The position numbers and the translations under genes are program-made. Below are positions 43,681 through 51,360 of a stretch of 64,000 nt of DNA, in pieces (positions within the stretch are counted from its first letter, which is position 1; the number at the start of each line of letters is the position of its first letter). Source of the stretch: Bacteroidia bacterium (GTDB lineage Bacteria; Bacteroidota; Bacteroidia; J057; JADKCL01); the NCBI GenBank assembly GCA_020635905.1, contig JACJYV010000001.1, forward strand, positions 1,426,001-1,490,000, read 5' to 3'. The notes beneath the pieces were generated by a model, which saw nothing but the letters and a program-made list of their open reading frames with translations, was not told the DNA's origin and made no database searches.

Positions 43681-44357
43681 CACGGATAAGGTGGAAATCT
43701 GGCTTGCTCCTTACCCTGATTACGGGGTGTTTCTTGCTGGCCGAACCTTTGTTCGGCCAGACGGGCCTGCCTTCCGTGCGGATTCTGAACTTCGTTTCTC
43801 CCGAGGTGCAATACTCCCTCAGCAAAGCAAACTGGGAATTCAGATACAGACCCCTGCAGATCCTTTATCCGGCCCAAAGCATCCAGTTTCACCTGATGGC
43901 GGGCAAAGTCTTTGCCAGGGGGAGCCTCAAGATTTTCAATTATAATATCCTGGATAGCCAGGGACAGTTCTGGACTGGCATCAGGCTGGATCAGAGCAGC
44001 TGGGCCCTGAAACGCAAGGTTTTGTTTCATTGGCAAATCAGATATTTTTACCCCCTGACCAAAACCAACCTGCCCTATGCCCAGCTCATTGAGCTGGTCA
44101 CCTGGAAGATCCACCCCCAGTTTTCGAATGGGATTTTTGGAATCACCAACCTCAATTTCACCCCACAAAGAAAGAACAGTTGGTTTTTGGGCCCCTGCTC
44201 TATCTGGAAACTGGACGAAAACCTGTCGGCCATGGTTTCTTTCAATTACAGTGTCCCCCTGGGATCCCAAAATAAGTGGTCCACCCACACCTGGTTTTTC
44301 TTTTGGAGGTTTATCTGGAAATTCAGCATGCAGGCAAAAGAAATTCCCGAAAAATGA
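43677..44357 (+). CDS. Exported protein of unknown function, last gene of operon
   Basis: 226 residues from ATG 43677, which overlaps the phosphatase stop (ATGA). A GTG start at 43656 is also open but would cut into the phosphatase frame. A signal peptide is evident (about 9-28, LLLTLITGCFLLAEPLFGQ). The mature part is rich in strands ending in aromatic residues (FRYRPLQILYPAQSIQFHLMAGKVF), which suggests an outer-membrane barrel of roughly eight strands or another beta structure. The end, TWFFFWRFIWKFSMQAKEIP, is aromatic. Likely outer membrane. Convergent with the next gene, 70 nt apart. Confidence 0.6.
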   Translation: MTRIRWKSGLLLTLITGCFLLAEPLFGQTGLPSVRILNFVSPEVQYSLSKANWEFRYRPLQILYPAQSIQFHLMAGKVFARGSLKIFNYNILDSQGQFWTGIRLDQSSWALKRKVLFHWQIRYFYPLTKTNLPYAQLIELVTWKIHPQFSNGIFGITNLNFTPQRKNSWFLGPCSIWKLDENLSAMVSFNYSVPLGSQNKWSTHTWFFFWRFIWKFSMQAKEIPEK

Positions 44358-44426
44358 AAACCCTTTCCAGAATAATGTACAGTTTTGGGAGCAGCGGCCA
44401 CCCCAATAATGATCCAGAAAAGCCGA

Positions 44427-46001
44427 TTAAAGTGCTTCCAGGTTCATCCCACAATACAAATAACTGTATTCGATCCAGGCCAAACTCATGGGATTCAGTC
44501 CGGGATTGACCTTCGAAATAATAGTGGGAAAACTGTGGGCCGTGGAGGATCCAAGATCTGCCAGCTCTCCCAATCTCAGAAAATTCTCCACCGAGAAAAC
44601 CTCAAAATTCAGGGGGACCCAGGCCGCAAAACCGATTGCATTGTTTTGGAGGGAATTGAAGTTTTGCAGGGCAGTAAGTGTCTGTTTGAAGTCGAAATTT
44701 TTGCGAAGAAGAATGGAAAGGGCATTCGCAATGTATTTTCCCCGCTGGATATTGTACATTTTCTGGCGCTTGAGCAGCTGTTTGAGGGCGTTCAGTTTGA
44801 ATTCCACCAAATCATACTGCCTCAGGGAAATAAGGTTGTACAACTCGAGCAATTTGTGCCCCAGAAGCCATTTTGACTTATGTTTCATCAGTTCGGGATT
44901 ATTGCGGAGGAGGTGGAGGGAATCCTTGTAATTTCCCCTGACAAAGGCCAGGTGTGCTTCGTAGTACTTCCAAAGAGATTGGTGAAAATCGGAAACCAGT
45001 TTTTGGGGATGAATTTTGCTTTTGGCCAACACTTCTTCTGCCCGGGAAAAGTCAAATGCATAAAAATGCTTCAGAAAAAACAATTCCTGGATATCGAGTT
45101 CCACCAGACTTCCAGCCGACGATTTGTTTCGAATCGAATGGGCCATGCCAAAAGCCACAAAAGGATTTTTATTGATAAAGGCCATCCGTGCGTAGGCCAG
45201 TCCCGCATCCAGAATCTCGGGTTGAGAGAATAGTTCCCCCTTTTCCTGAACCAGGTTCCACAAGGCGCTGGCGGTCAAAAATGCCCTGGAGTAATTGCCC
45301 CTGATTTTCTCATGGATAATCATAATCTGGTAACCCCAATACTTTACCCTGCAAAAATTATTACCCGCCTCGCCACTCACCACCATTTGTGCAAATTTTT
45401 CGATCGGGCAGGACAATTGCCCGGCATCAAGATTCTGAAAAAGGTCAGTTTGGGACAGTTCACGGAATTGCTTTTTCATCTCAAAAATTTCCATGAACAT
45501 CTTTGCCCGGGAGATTTCTCCCCCGGATTCAGCAGGCGGAATGTCCTGCAAATTTCTGGGAAAATGTTGGATTTTCAGGTCTTCTGCAATCAGCAATTCT
45601 GCCGCGAGTTCAAACCTCATGGCCAGGTTAATGGCCTCCTCCAGGTACCGTGCCGCAGGCCGAAAGGCCTGTCTGGACAGGAAAAAATTGCTGATCATGA
45701 TTCTGCGCCAGCATTGAAATTTATGCTGAAAATATGATTCAGACCCAAAAGGTACCCTTAAGGGGAAAATCAGGTCAAGTATGATGTCTTCCAGTCTGGT
45801 TTTGAGATGAGAATAGGCAGAATTGGGCTTAGAACTGTATAATATTTTCGCCGCCTCCATGTCTGATTTTACCCGGTTAGAATCCACGAGATCAAATAAT
45901 TGCAAACGGCGGCTGCTGCCTGTAAGGGTTTTCAAATGACTCCTGATCAGTTCCTTTTCCTCTGGCGAAAGGGCCTGAATTATTTCCCGACAATTTTCCA
46001 T
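44427..46001 (-). CDS. Uncharacterised helical-repeat protein
   Basis: A 524-residue, almost wholly helical protein without signal peptide or membrane segments. The opening (REIIQALSPEEKELIRSHLKTL, ~5-27) is a compact helical domain that could bind DNA or protein. The rest is TPR-like (for example RAEEVLAKSKIHPQKLVSDF, then HLAFVRGNYKDSLHLLRNNPEL). I recognise the type as common in Bacteroidota but have no function. It is transcribed alone, toward the end of the TIR operon; a CCCGCA/TGCGGG hairpin at 46078-46092 lies upstream. Confidence 0.65.
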   Translation of the reverse strand: MENCREIIQALSPEEKELIRSHLKTLTGSSRRLQLFDLVDSNRVKSDMEAAKILYSSKPNSAYSHLKTRLEDIILDLIFPLRVPFGSESYFQHKFQCWRRIMISNFFLSRQAFRPAARYLEEAINLAMRFELAAELLIAEDLKIQHFPRNLQDIPPAESGGEISRAKMFMEIFEMKKQFRELSQTDLFQNLDAGQLSCPIEKFAQMVVSGEAGNNFCRVKYWGYQIMIIHEKIRGNYSRAFLTASALWNLVQEKGELFSQPEILDAGLAYARMAFINKNPFVAFGMAHSIRNKSSAGSLVELDIQELFFLKHFYAFDFSRAEEVLAKSKIHPQKLVSDFHQSLWKYYEAHLAFVRGNYKDSLHLLRNNPELMKHKSKWLLGHKLLELYNLISLRQYDLVEFKLNALKQLLKRQKMYNIQRGKYIANALSILLRKNFDFKQTLTALQNFNSLQNNAIGFAAWVPLNFEVFSVENFLRLGELADLGSSTAHSFPTIISKVNPGLNPMSLAWIEYSYLYCGMNLEAL

Positions 46002-46268
46002 AGCGATTCTTTTTTCTTTGGTTTCGGTGATTTTCTGTATCAGGATTGAGCCTTTCCAATGGGCAAACCTTCTCCTTCCCGCAAAATGCGGGCTATCATT
46101 ATTTGAAAGTAAGGAGCTCTGAATTATGCCTTCAGGGCTTTACAGCTTATTTTCCTCTGATTTTTCTGTTCAGGAGTTAGCCGGGCTCCTGAACATCCTC
46201 CATCGTTTTCATTTAATAAATTGCCGAAAAGAACGAAAGAACAAATCTGACAGCTGCCACCCACCAGC

Positions 46269-46952
46269 TCATTTCCAAACCAAACCCCACCCGCAACCCA
46301 GGTATGATGGCTGTGGGCATGGGAAAATATGCCAATCAGGTATATTATTGGTCAATAAATCAACCTTAACCCGGTAAATAAAACCTGGGCTCTCCCGATT
46401 AATTACGCCCATATAACTCAGGTTCCTGTCCGGATTTGATCCGTGGTTTCCGTCATTGATTCCTGGAAGGGTGAATGCTTCAGGGACTTCCACCTGCGGT
46501 AGCACTTCTTTTTCTTCCTGCAGCTTCGGGGCTCCTTTTGCAAGGGCCTGGAAGGCTTTGAACAATAATTGACTGACCCCGGGGTCAGTACCCCTGGATT
46601 TTTCATACCCCAAACCCCGGATGCCAATTCCTCCTGCCTCAGGCAGCTTGTCCGGCCCCTTGTATTCCTGATGTTTCTCCACTTGCCATTCAGAATGCAA
46701 CCCGCTAAAAACCGTCTGGGGTGGCCTGTTTCTAACGGAAGCAGAGGCCCGACCAGGCCGATTTATGGGGGATGGGAGGCCAGGAATGAGAGCAAGTATG
46801 AGGGTAAACCGCCGCAACCTGGTTGAAAGATGCCTTTGAGACACCTTTCTATCCGGGGGATATAATCTTGTGAGGGCATGTTTTTTTTCATATTCGTTGC
46901 GCAGACTTAGAAACCGGATTTCAGGGATCCCTGAATAAGACGTTTGAAGCAA
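46269..46952 (-). CDS. Doubtful hypothetical protein
   Basis: A 227-residue minus-strand frame. A hydrophobic stretch (FTLILALIPGLPSP) preceded by arginines could be an internal signal anchor, but the sequence on both sides is rich in Gly, Pro and Arg with no recognisable fold. The frame also holds a perfect 18-bp palindrome at 46572-46589. It may be a decayed gene or a chance frame; there is no family support. Confidence 0.25.
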   Translation of the reverse strand: MLQTSYSGIPEIRFLSLRNEYEKKHALTRLYPPDRKVSQRHLSTRLRRFTLILALIPGLPSPINRPGRASASVRNRPPQTVFSGLHSEWQVEKHQEYKGPDKLPEAGGIGIRGLGYEKSRGTDPGVSQLLFKAFQALAKGAPKLQEEKEVLPQVEVPEAFTLPGINDGNHGSNPDRNLSYMGVINRESPGFIYRVKVDLLTNNIPDWHIFPCPQPSYLGCGWGLVWK

Positions 46953-47470
46953 AGAAATTGTGAATTTTCAGAGTTTTGGACTTTTCACCCATCCTGACTT
47001 CATCATGAGCTTCTATCAAATACGGTTTTCAAGCCTGTTTGCATAAATTTGGCCATATTTATCCAATCCAGGGCGGTACATCTTTGCATCTTTTTTGACA
47101 AACTGCCAGACGGGTTTTTCAGATTTGATTTTCCAAAATCCATCTATCAGGGCCCGCTGGCAACAATTTCAGGTACACTTTATCTCACTTTTTGACTTTT
47201 ACCAAAAAGAAGGACCAGAATTATTGGCAAGCTGGAAACTCAACCTGATTTCAAAAAACTATGATGCGAAAACCAGCTACAAAAATTCGGCGCTCTTCAG
47301 CTGATACCTGAAGGGAAACGGGTAAACTCCCAACCTCCTTCCGCAGAAATGGCCCTCAGTCTTTTGGGGGAAAGAGCTACCTCAAACCCAGGCACAGAAT
47401 TCCCTTCACACCCCCGATCCAAAGTAGGCAACGTATTTGTTGACATTTGCAATGATCTTCGATTTCAGGC
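46953..47470. other. Region without a supported gene
   Basis: About 520 nt. A + strand TTG-started frame at 47095-47304 (70 codons, opening LTNCQTGFSDLIFQNPSI) follows a promoter-like TACATCTTTG at about 47076-47085, and has protein-like composition, but I recognise no family and cannot support it as a gene. Nothing else stands out. Confidence 0.3.
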
Positions 47471-48037
47471 TCATGTTGAAGGTTGGTTGATTTCAGCAAA
47501 TTTTTCTAAAATCCCGGGCAATTTGCACTCCATTTTGTACTGAGGATCAATCTGAAGCCTTACTTTGTAGATGACCGAGGGCATGTACTTTGCCCCGATT
47601 GAGTTCCATAGGTGGCTAAGCTCTTTAAAATCGAGGTTCAACATCTCCCAGCTCATTTGCCTGATACCCGGCGGAAAATCAGGGTAAACCTCAGGAGAGA
47701 AAACCGGATTTTCGTAAAAAAACCTGATGACCAACCCAATCAGACCGTAACTTTCTCCTGTTAGTTTGGAAGGAAAGTGACTGGATATCATTGGATAAAT
47801 GTTCAATTCAAGGGGCAATATCTGGTTCAGCCGCTTTGAGGAAATTTCCACCTTTTTCTCCTGCTGAATATTCTGGACCGAAAGAATCAAACCATGGTAA
47901 CCTTTGGCCAGCCATTCCCCTTTTTGATCCAAAACCACTGAAAAAACCAACAGATCCGTGGTCGGTTTGGGAATGAGTATCCCCATCAGATACTCGTTCA
48001 GGTTGGTCACAACGAATTCAAGGGATTCCTGAATCAT
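47471..48037 (-). CDS. DUF4255 / Pvc16-like contractile-injection tail-cap family protein
   Basis: A 188-residue protein matching the DUF4255 (Pvc16/Afp16 N-terminal) family along its length: IQESLEFVVTNLNEYLMG at the start, LILSVQNIQQEKKVE (~50-64), ILPLELNIYPMISSHFPSKL (~73-92), then FFYENPVFSPE and the family hallmark SHLWNSIGAKYMPSVIYKVRL (~141-161). In contractile injection systems Pvc16 caps the top of the sheath/tube. It is divergent: the GN-rich loop normally near residue 30 is altered. No sheath, tube or baseplate genes accompany it. It starts 3 nt after the stop of a membrane-anchored partner gene. Confidence 0.72.
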   Translation of the reverse strand: MIQESLEFVVTNLNEYLMGILIPKPTTDLLVFSVVLDQKGEWLAKGYHGLILSVQNIQQEKKVEISSKRLNQILPLELNIYPMISSHFPSKLTGESYGLIGLVIRFFYENPVFSPEVYPDFPPGIRQMSWEMLNLDFKELSHLWNSIGAKYMPSVIYKVRLQIDPQYKMECKLPGILEKFAEINQPST

Positions 48038-48040
48038 GGC

Positions 48041-48448
48041 TTAGTCCTGGTTGAAGTTTAACCAAAGGAAATCCAAAACAACCCTGCGAGCCAGATAAAC
48101 CCCGTACAGACAAATCAGGCCGAACAGCCAGAAAATCCACCTTTCGCGCCTGAAATCCTGCCCGAAAACCACCTCCAAATCCTGTACATTGGGTGACATC
48201 CAGTTTGTTGCCCAGCCAATCTGGTCCACATAAAAATGCCGGATAAGCCCGCCACCTGAAAACCCGGTCGCCACTGAGGGCAGGTGCCAGTAAATTTCCA
48301 TAAAAACATATGCCTTGTCGGCCAACCCTGCCTCTTCATTTCTTGAACCTTCCTCCACAATGGAAAAGGAGCCTGTGCTCAACTGCTGCAGATCAAATTC
48401 CTTTTCTCCCCGAATCTTTTCAAACTTTTTTTGAAGGCGACTTTCCAT
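48041..48448 (-). CDS. Membrane-anchored partner of the DUF4255 protein
   Basis: 135 residues from ATG 48448 (a start at 48466 adds six). Residues 1-~100 are soluble and acidic; a single C-terminal membrane helix (~108-130, WIFWLFGLICLYGVYLARRVV) followed by a short tail suggests a tail-anchored protein. It ends 3 nt before the DUF4255 start, so the two are co-transcribed. No family recognised. An anchor for the DUF4255 protein is inferred from position only. Confidence 0.5.
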   Translation of the reverse strand: MESRLQKKFEKIRGEKEFDLQQLSTGSFSIVEEGSRNEEAGLADKAYVFMEIYWHLPSVATGFSGGGLIRHFYVDQIGWATNWMSPNVQDLEVVFGQDFRRERWIFWLFGLICLYGVYLARRVVLDFLWLNFNQD

Positions 48449-48705
48449 GTCAAAAGGGCGGATCAATTGAATCCATTACCTTATTTTCGCAAAGTTGAAT
48501 CAAACCCCACAGTACACAAAGGCCCATGAATTGACAACAAGCCCCTGAAAGCGCAAAACAAGAGGATGGGAATGAATGGAACAGGCACAGAGCATGACAG
48601 GAATTATCAGGTGGAATGGGATCAACAGGAGGAATGAGAAAGGATGAAAAGCTGATTTTCATCCACCTTGGCCCCATCACTACCAGACAGAATCCGCCAT
48701 TGGTC

Positions 48706-49066
48706 TTACTCAATCTGAAAAGCCAAACCCAGATTCATATTCGTCCCACCTCCCTTCAGGTACCATTTGGTAAAACGGATCATAGTAAAATTCTTTCCAA
48801 AAACCTGGTTCACGACCCTGCCCAAAACGTCCAGATTCTTCTCTCCCCAGCTCAACTTCAGCGTGAAAGCATATACCTTGAGGGATTTGATCGCCTGTTT
48901 TGGTCAATCCCTTTTCCTTTTCCGGCAAATTGGTCCAATACATCGGCCGCATCCAACGGGGCGATTCCAAAGGTATGGTGTTCGATAACGAGACCGGCAG
49001 GTGCCCTATTTTGAGCGGATGTTTCAGCAGCGGGAACGGTATTGTAGGGGGATAAATGACAAACAA
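48706..49066 (-). pseudogene. Likely frameshifted gene remnant
   Basis: Two adjacent minus-strand frames look protein-like but neither is complete. Upstream (about 49066-48905) one frame has LPVSLSNTIPLESPRWMRP and onward; downstream (to TAA at 48706) the next frame has SLKVYAFTLKLSWGEKNLDV and ends GTNMNLGLAFQIE. A frameshift around 48895-48905 would join them. I recognise no family. It lies between the DUF4255 pair and the repeat that borders the DUF1016 gene. The remaining sequence 48449-48705 holds nothing I can support. Confidence 0.25.
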
Positions 49067-49177
49067 AAAAACGCCCCATACGATATGAATGGAGCGTTTA
49101 TTGTACGCCTAAGTACCAAATAATCGAACTATTTTGTGGCTAATTTGGCCGGGATGGGGAATTTTGGGGTTCGATAG
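49062..49177. repeat. Direct repeat, left copy: hairpin plus 75-bp element
   Basis: The 75-nt part at 49103-49177 (GTACGCCTAAGTACCAAATA to GGGGTTCGATAG) recurs at 50536-50610 with only scattered differences. Before it lies a hairpin, AAACGCCCCAT (49069-49079) with ATGGAGCGTTT (49089-49099), one mismatch, which on the minus strand is followed by a T tract and would terminate transcripts from the DUF1016 gene. Both copies share the hairpin at a similar place. Confidence 0.75.
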
Positions 49178-49212
49178 TCCCCTTGGAGTATTGATGCCCA
49201 CAGGCCTAATAT

Positions 49213-50250
49213 TTATGATTCCTTCTTCCTGGCAACTTCGATAGCCCGATGCAATTTTGCTTTCAAAACCTCCATGGGAGGAAGTTGGGTATAATACTGT
49301 GCCACTTTGATCCGACCCTCATTCAAAAGCATGAGTTCCACATGTTCTTCTGATTTATCTGAGCATAAGATCAAACCGATAGGCGAATTTTCGTCTTCTT
49401 TTACTTCATACTTTTCTAGCCACCGTAAGTATAGTTCCATTTGCCCCTTATCTGCTGCCTGAAACTTCCCCAGCTTCAGGTCAATTGCAACCAGGCATTT
49501 GAGTCCACGGTGGTAAAAAAGTAAGTCAATATAATAATCCGTTCCATCGATTGTTATTCGCTTCTGTTTACCGAGAAAAGCAAAATCACTTCCCAGTTCT
49601 ATCAGGAATTCCTGCAACTGAATCAAAATGGCATCTTCCAGATCCCGCTCGGAATAGGTTTCCTTTAGCCCGAGGAAATCAAGCAAATAGGGATCCCTGA
49701 ATACCAAATCCGTGTTGGTTATTCCTTTCCTATTAATGGCTGACAATTCCTCCTGAATTAGTTTTTTAGGCCTCTTCGATAAAGCTGTCCGCTCAAAAAG
49801 CATGCTATTTATTCTTTCCCGAAGTAATCTTACTCCCCATCTTTCCTGGATTCCCAACTGAGCATAAAACATCCGTTGCTCTTCACTTTCCAGTGTGATA
49901 AGTTCAACAAAGTGGCTCCAACTCAATTCTTGCGACAGCGTCGCAACTATTTGGTACTCAGGAAATGCCTTATAGAATTTCACCATTCGGGTCAAAGAAG
50001 AATAATCGTACCCGCGGCCATACTCATTTTTCAATTCTTGCGACAGTGTCGCAAGAATTTGTTTCCCATAATCTGCCCGTTCCTCTTTGAGTATTTCTAC
50101 CTCAATTAAATGACCAATATCCCAATTAAGCAAAGTTAAAGACCTATTGGTAGCTCTAAAAACTTCATCTTTGGTTCGTTCGATCAAAAACTTGATCTCT
50201 ACAACAAGCGCCTCCTGAAAATTAAAATCCTTTTTGTCGATGTTTTTCAA
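49213..50250 (-). CDS. DUF1016 (YhcG-type) PDDEXK nuclease-domain protein
   Basis: A 345-residue protein of the DUF1016 family. The N-terminal DUF1016_N segment runs to ~170 (SLTLLNWDIGHLIEVEILKE, then YSSLTRMVKFYKAFPE and SWSHFVELITLE); the C-terminal ~190-330 is the PDDEXK nuclease fold: IDLLFYHRGLKCLVAIDLKLGKF, where the D of IDLLF and the D-x-K of IDLKLGK are the catalytic residues. Related proteins are encoded near restriction and defence genes or mobile elements. The gene is flanked by 75-bp direct repeats. It contains two in-frame copies of a palindromic word, each encoding ATLSQEL (~68-74 and ~104-110). Confidence 0.88.
   Translation of the reverse strand: MKNIDKKDFNFQEALVVEIKFLIERTKDEVFRATNRSLTLLNWDIGHLIEVEILKEERADYGKQILATLSQELKNEYGRGYDYSSLTRMVKFYKAFPEYQIVATLSQELSWSHFVELITLESEEQRMFYAQLGIQERWGVRLLRERINSMLFERTALSKRPKKLIQEELSAINRKGITNTDLVFRDPYLLDFLGLKETYSERDLEDAILIQLQEFLIELGSDFAFLGKQKRITIDGTDYYIDLLFYHRGLKCLVAIDLKLGKFQAADKGQMELYLRWLEKYEVKEDENSPIGLILCSDKSEEHVELMLLNEGRIKVAQYYTQLPPMEVLKAKLHRAIEVARKKES
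49930..50059. repeat. Two palindromic words inside the DUF1016 gene
   Basis: TTGCGAC-AGC-GTCGCAA at 49930-49946 and AATTCTTGCGAC-AGT-GTCGCAAGAATT at 50033-50059 (12-bp perfect arms) share a 23-nt core with one difference, CAATTCTTGCGACAGYGTCG and CAA. They lie in the same frame, 108 nt apart, and encode the repeated ATLSQEL. They may be conserved motif duplications or inserted palindromic elements. Confidence 0.7.
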
Positions 50251-50389
50251 GCCTTTGAATTTGCCTCAATTTCAGACACTGTGAGGAACTTTCAAAATCG
50301 AAAGTTAATAGAATTAACAAGCTCCAAAGGCTACTGGAGAATTAGGTTTAGTTGAATTTGAGACGAAATCAAAATGAAACTATGGGAAT

Positions 50390-50407
50390 GGGACAATCGA
50401 ACCCCAA
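50390..50407. repeat. Inverted-repeat partner of 49164-49181
   Basis: GGGACAATCGAACCCCAA here is the reverse complement of TTGGGGTTCGATAGTCCC at 49164-49181 with 17 of 18 positions matching. The pair brackets the DUF1016 gene, about 1.2 kb apart. The heptamer ATCGAAC recurs at 50471-50477 and inside both long direct repeats. Confidence 0.55.
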
Positions 50408-50476
50408 TATGAAGCCCATTACACATTCCCCCCAGCCTGTACCCTGCCAGCCAGAATTTTCGATGTAATTATCGAA

Positions 50477-50610
50477 CAACAAAAAACGCCCAAATCAGAT
50501 TGAAATGGACGTTTTTATTTGAACGAGTTCAAATGGTACGCCTAAGTACCAAATTATCGAACTTTTTTGTCGCTGATTTGGCTGCGATGGGGGTTTTGGA
50601 GGTTCGATAG
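50477..50610. repeat. Direct repeat, right copy: hairpin plus 75-bp element
   Basis: 50536-50610 repeats 49103-49177. The upstream hairpin is AAAAACGCCCA (50482-50492) with TGGACGTTTTT (50506-50516), one mismatch, with T-rich flanks on both strands. Between hairpin and 75-mer this copy has an extra 19 nt containing ATTTGAAC-GAG-TTCAAAT, a small palindrome not present in the left copy. Each element also contains ATCGAAC and GTTCGAT as an internal inverted repeat. Confidence 0.75.
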
Positions 50611-51360
50611 GTGCATTGGATCAAATGAAAGTTTTGCAAGGGATTCTCCTTTTTATTTGGCAAAAATTTTTCAATTCTTGAGATCTCAGGCGCTCAATAA
50701 TTCGGTAATTATTTTCATCCTCATTCAAAAAAAAACTTTTTTTATTTTTCAAGTAAAACTGATAATGAATTAGTGAGGAATAAAAATCAGTGATTTTCCC
50801 TCTTGCTCCTCGTTGTCCATTCCAACCGGAAGCGAGGAGCGCATTCATTTCATATTCTTCAATGTTAGGCAGACAGTGCTGAAAGAGGGATGTTTATGGC
50901 GCCTTCGGTGTTTGGAAACAACACTTCAACCAAGGACATTACTATTTATTGAAGGGGCTGGAATTGGGGGATTCTGGGTTCGGTTGTCCAATTCCTTTTT
51001 GGGTGGCCGCAAGAGGTGGTCTTTGAATTGAATACCTCAGGATTCAAAGCCAAAAACGTCAATTTCAGCTCTAAAAACAATATTTCAAGACATTGGGGCC
51101 TCAATAAATAGTTCCCGGGAAAAAAAATCTACCTTTTTTCACTGGCATAATTTCGGATAACAGCACATAAAAGATAATTATATATATTTACAATGTGGAT
51201 ATGGGAATTCCAATCCGCGAGAAGATTGAGTTGATCTAATCGACAAAATCCTTCTTCAGGCAGAAGTTCTTTGTAGTCTTTCATAATCTGGGCAATAATG
51301 GTGACACGTTGCATGTTTCGACGGCAGCGCTGAGAAAATAACCATGTAAACCCACGATTT
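50611..51360. other. AT-rich intergenic region before the M4 protease
   Basis: 750 nt between the right repeat and ATG 51361. It is visibly AT-rich with no convincing gene. A minus-strand frame overlapping the start of the protease (51129-51449) has at 51129-51322 a stretch (KELLPEEGFCRL) that vaguely resembles the LytTR DNA-binding domain; it is not called. The protease promoter should be in the last ~150 nt, which contain several AT-rich -7-like elements. Confidence 0.35.
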
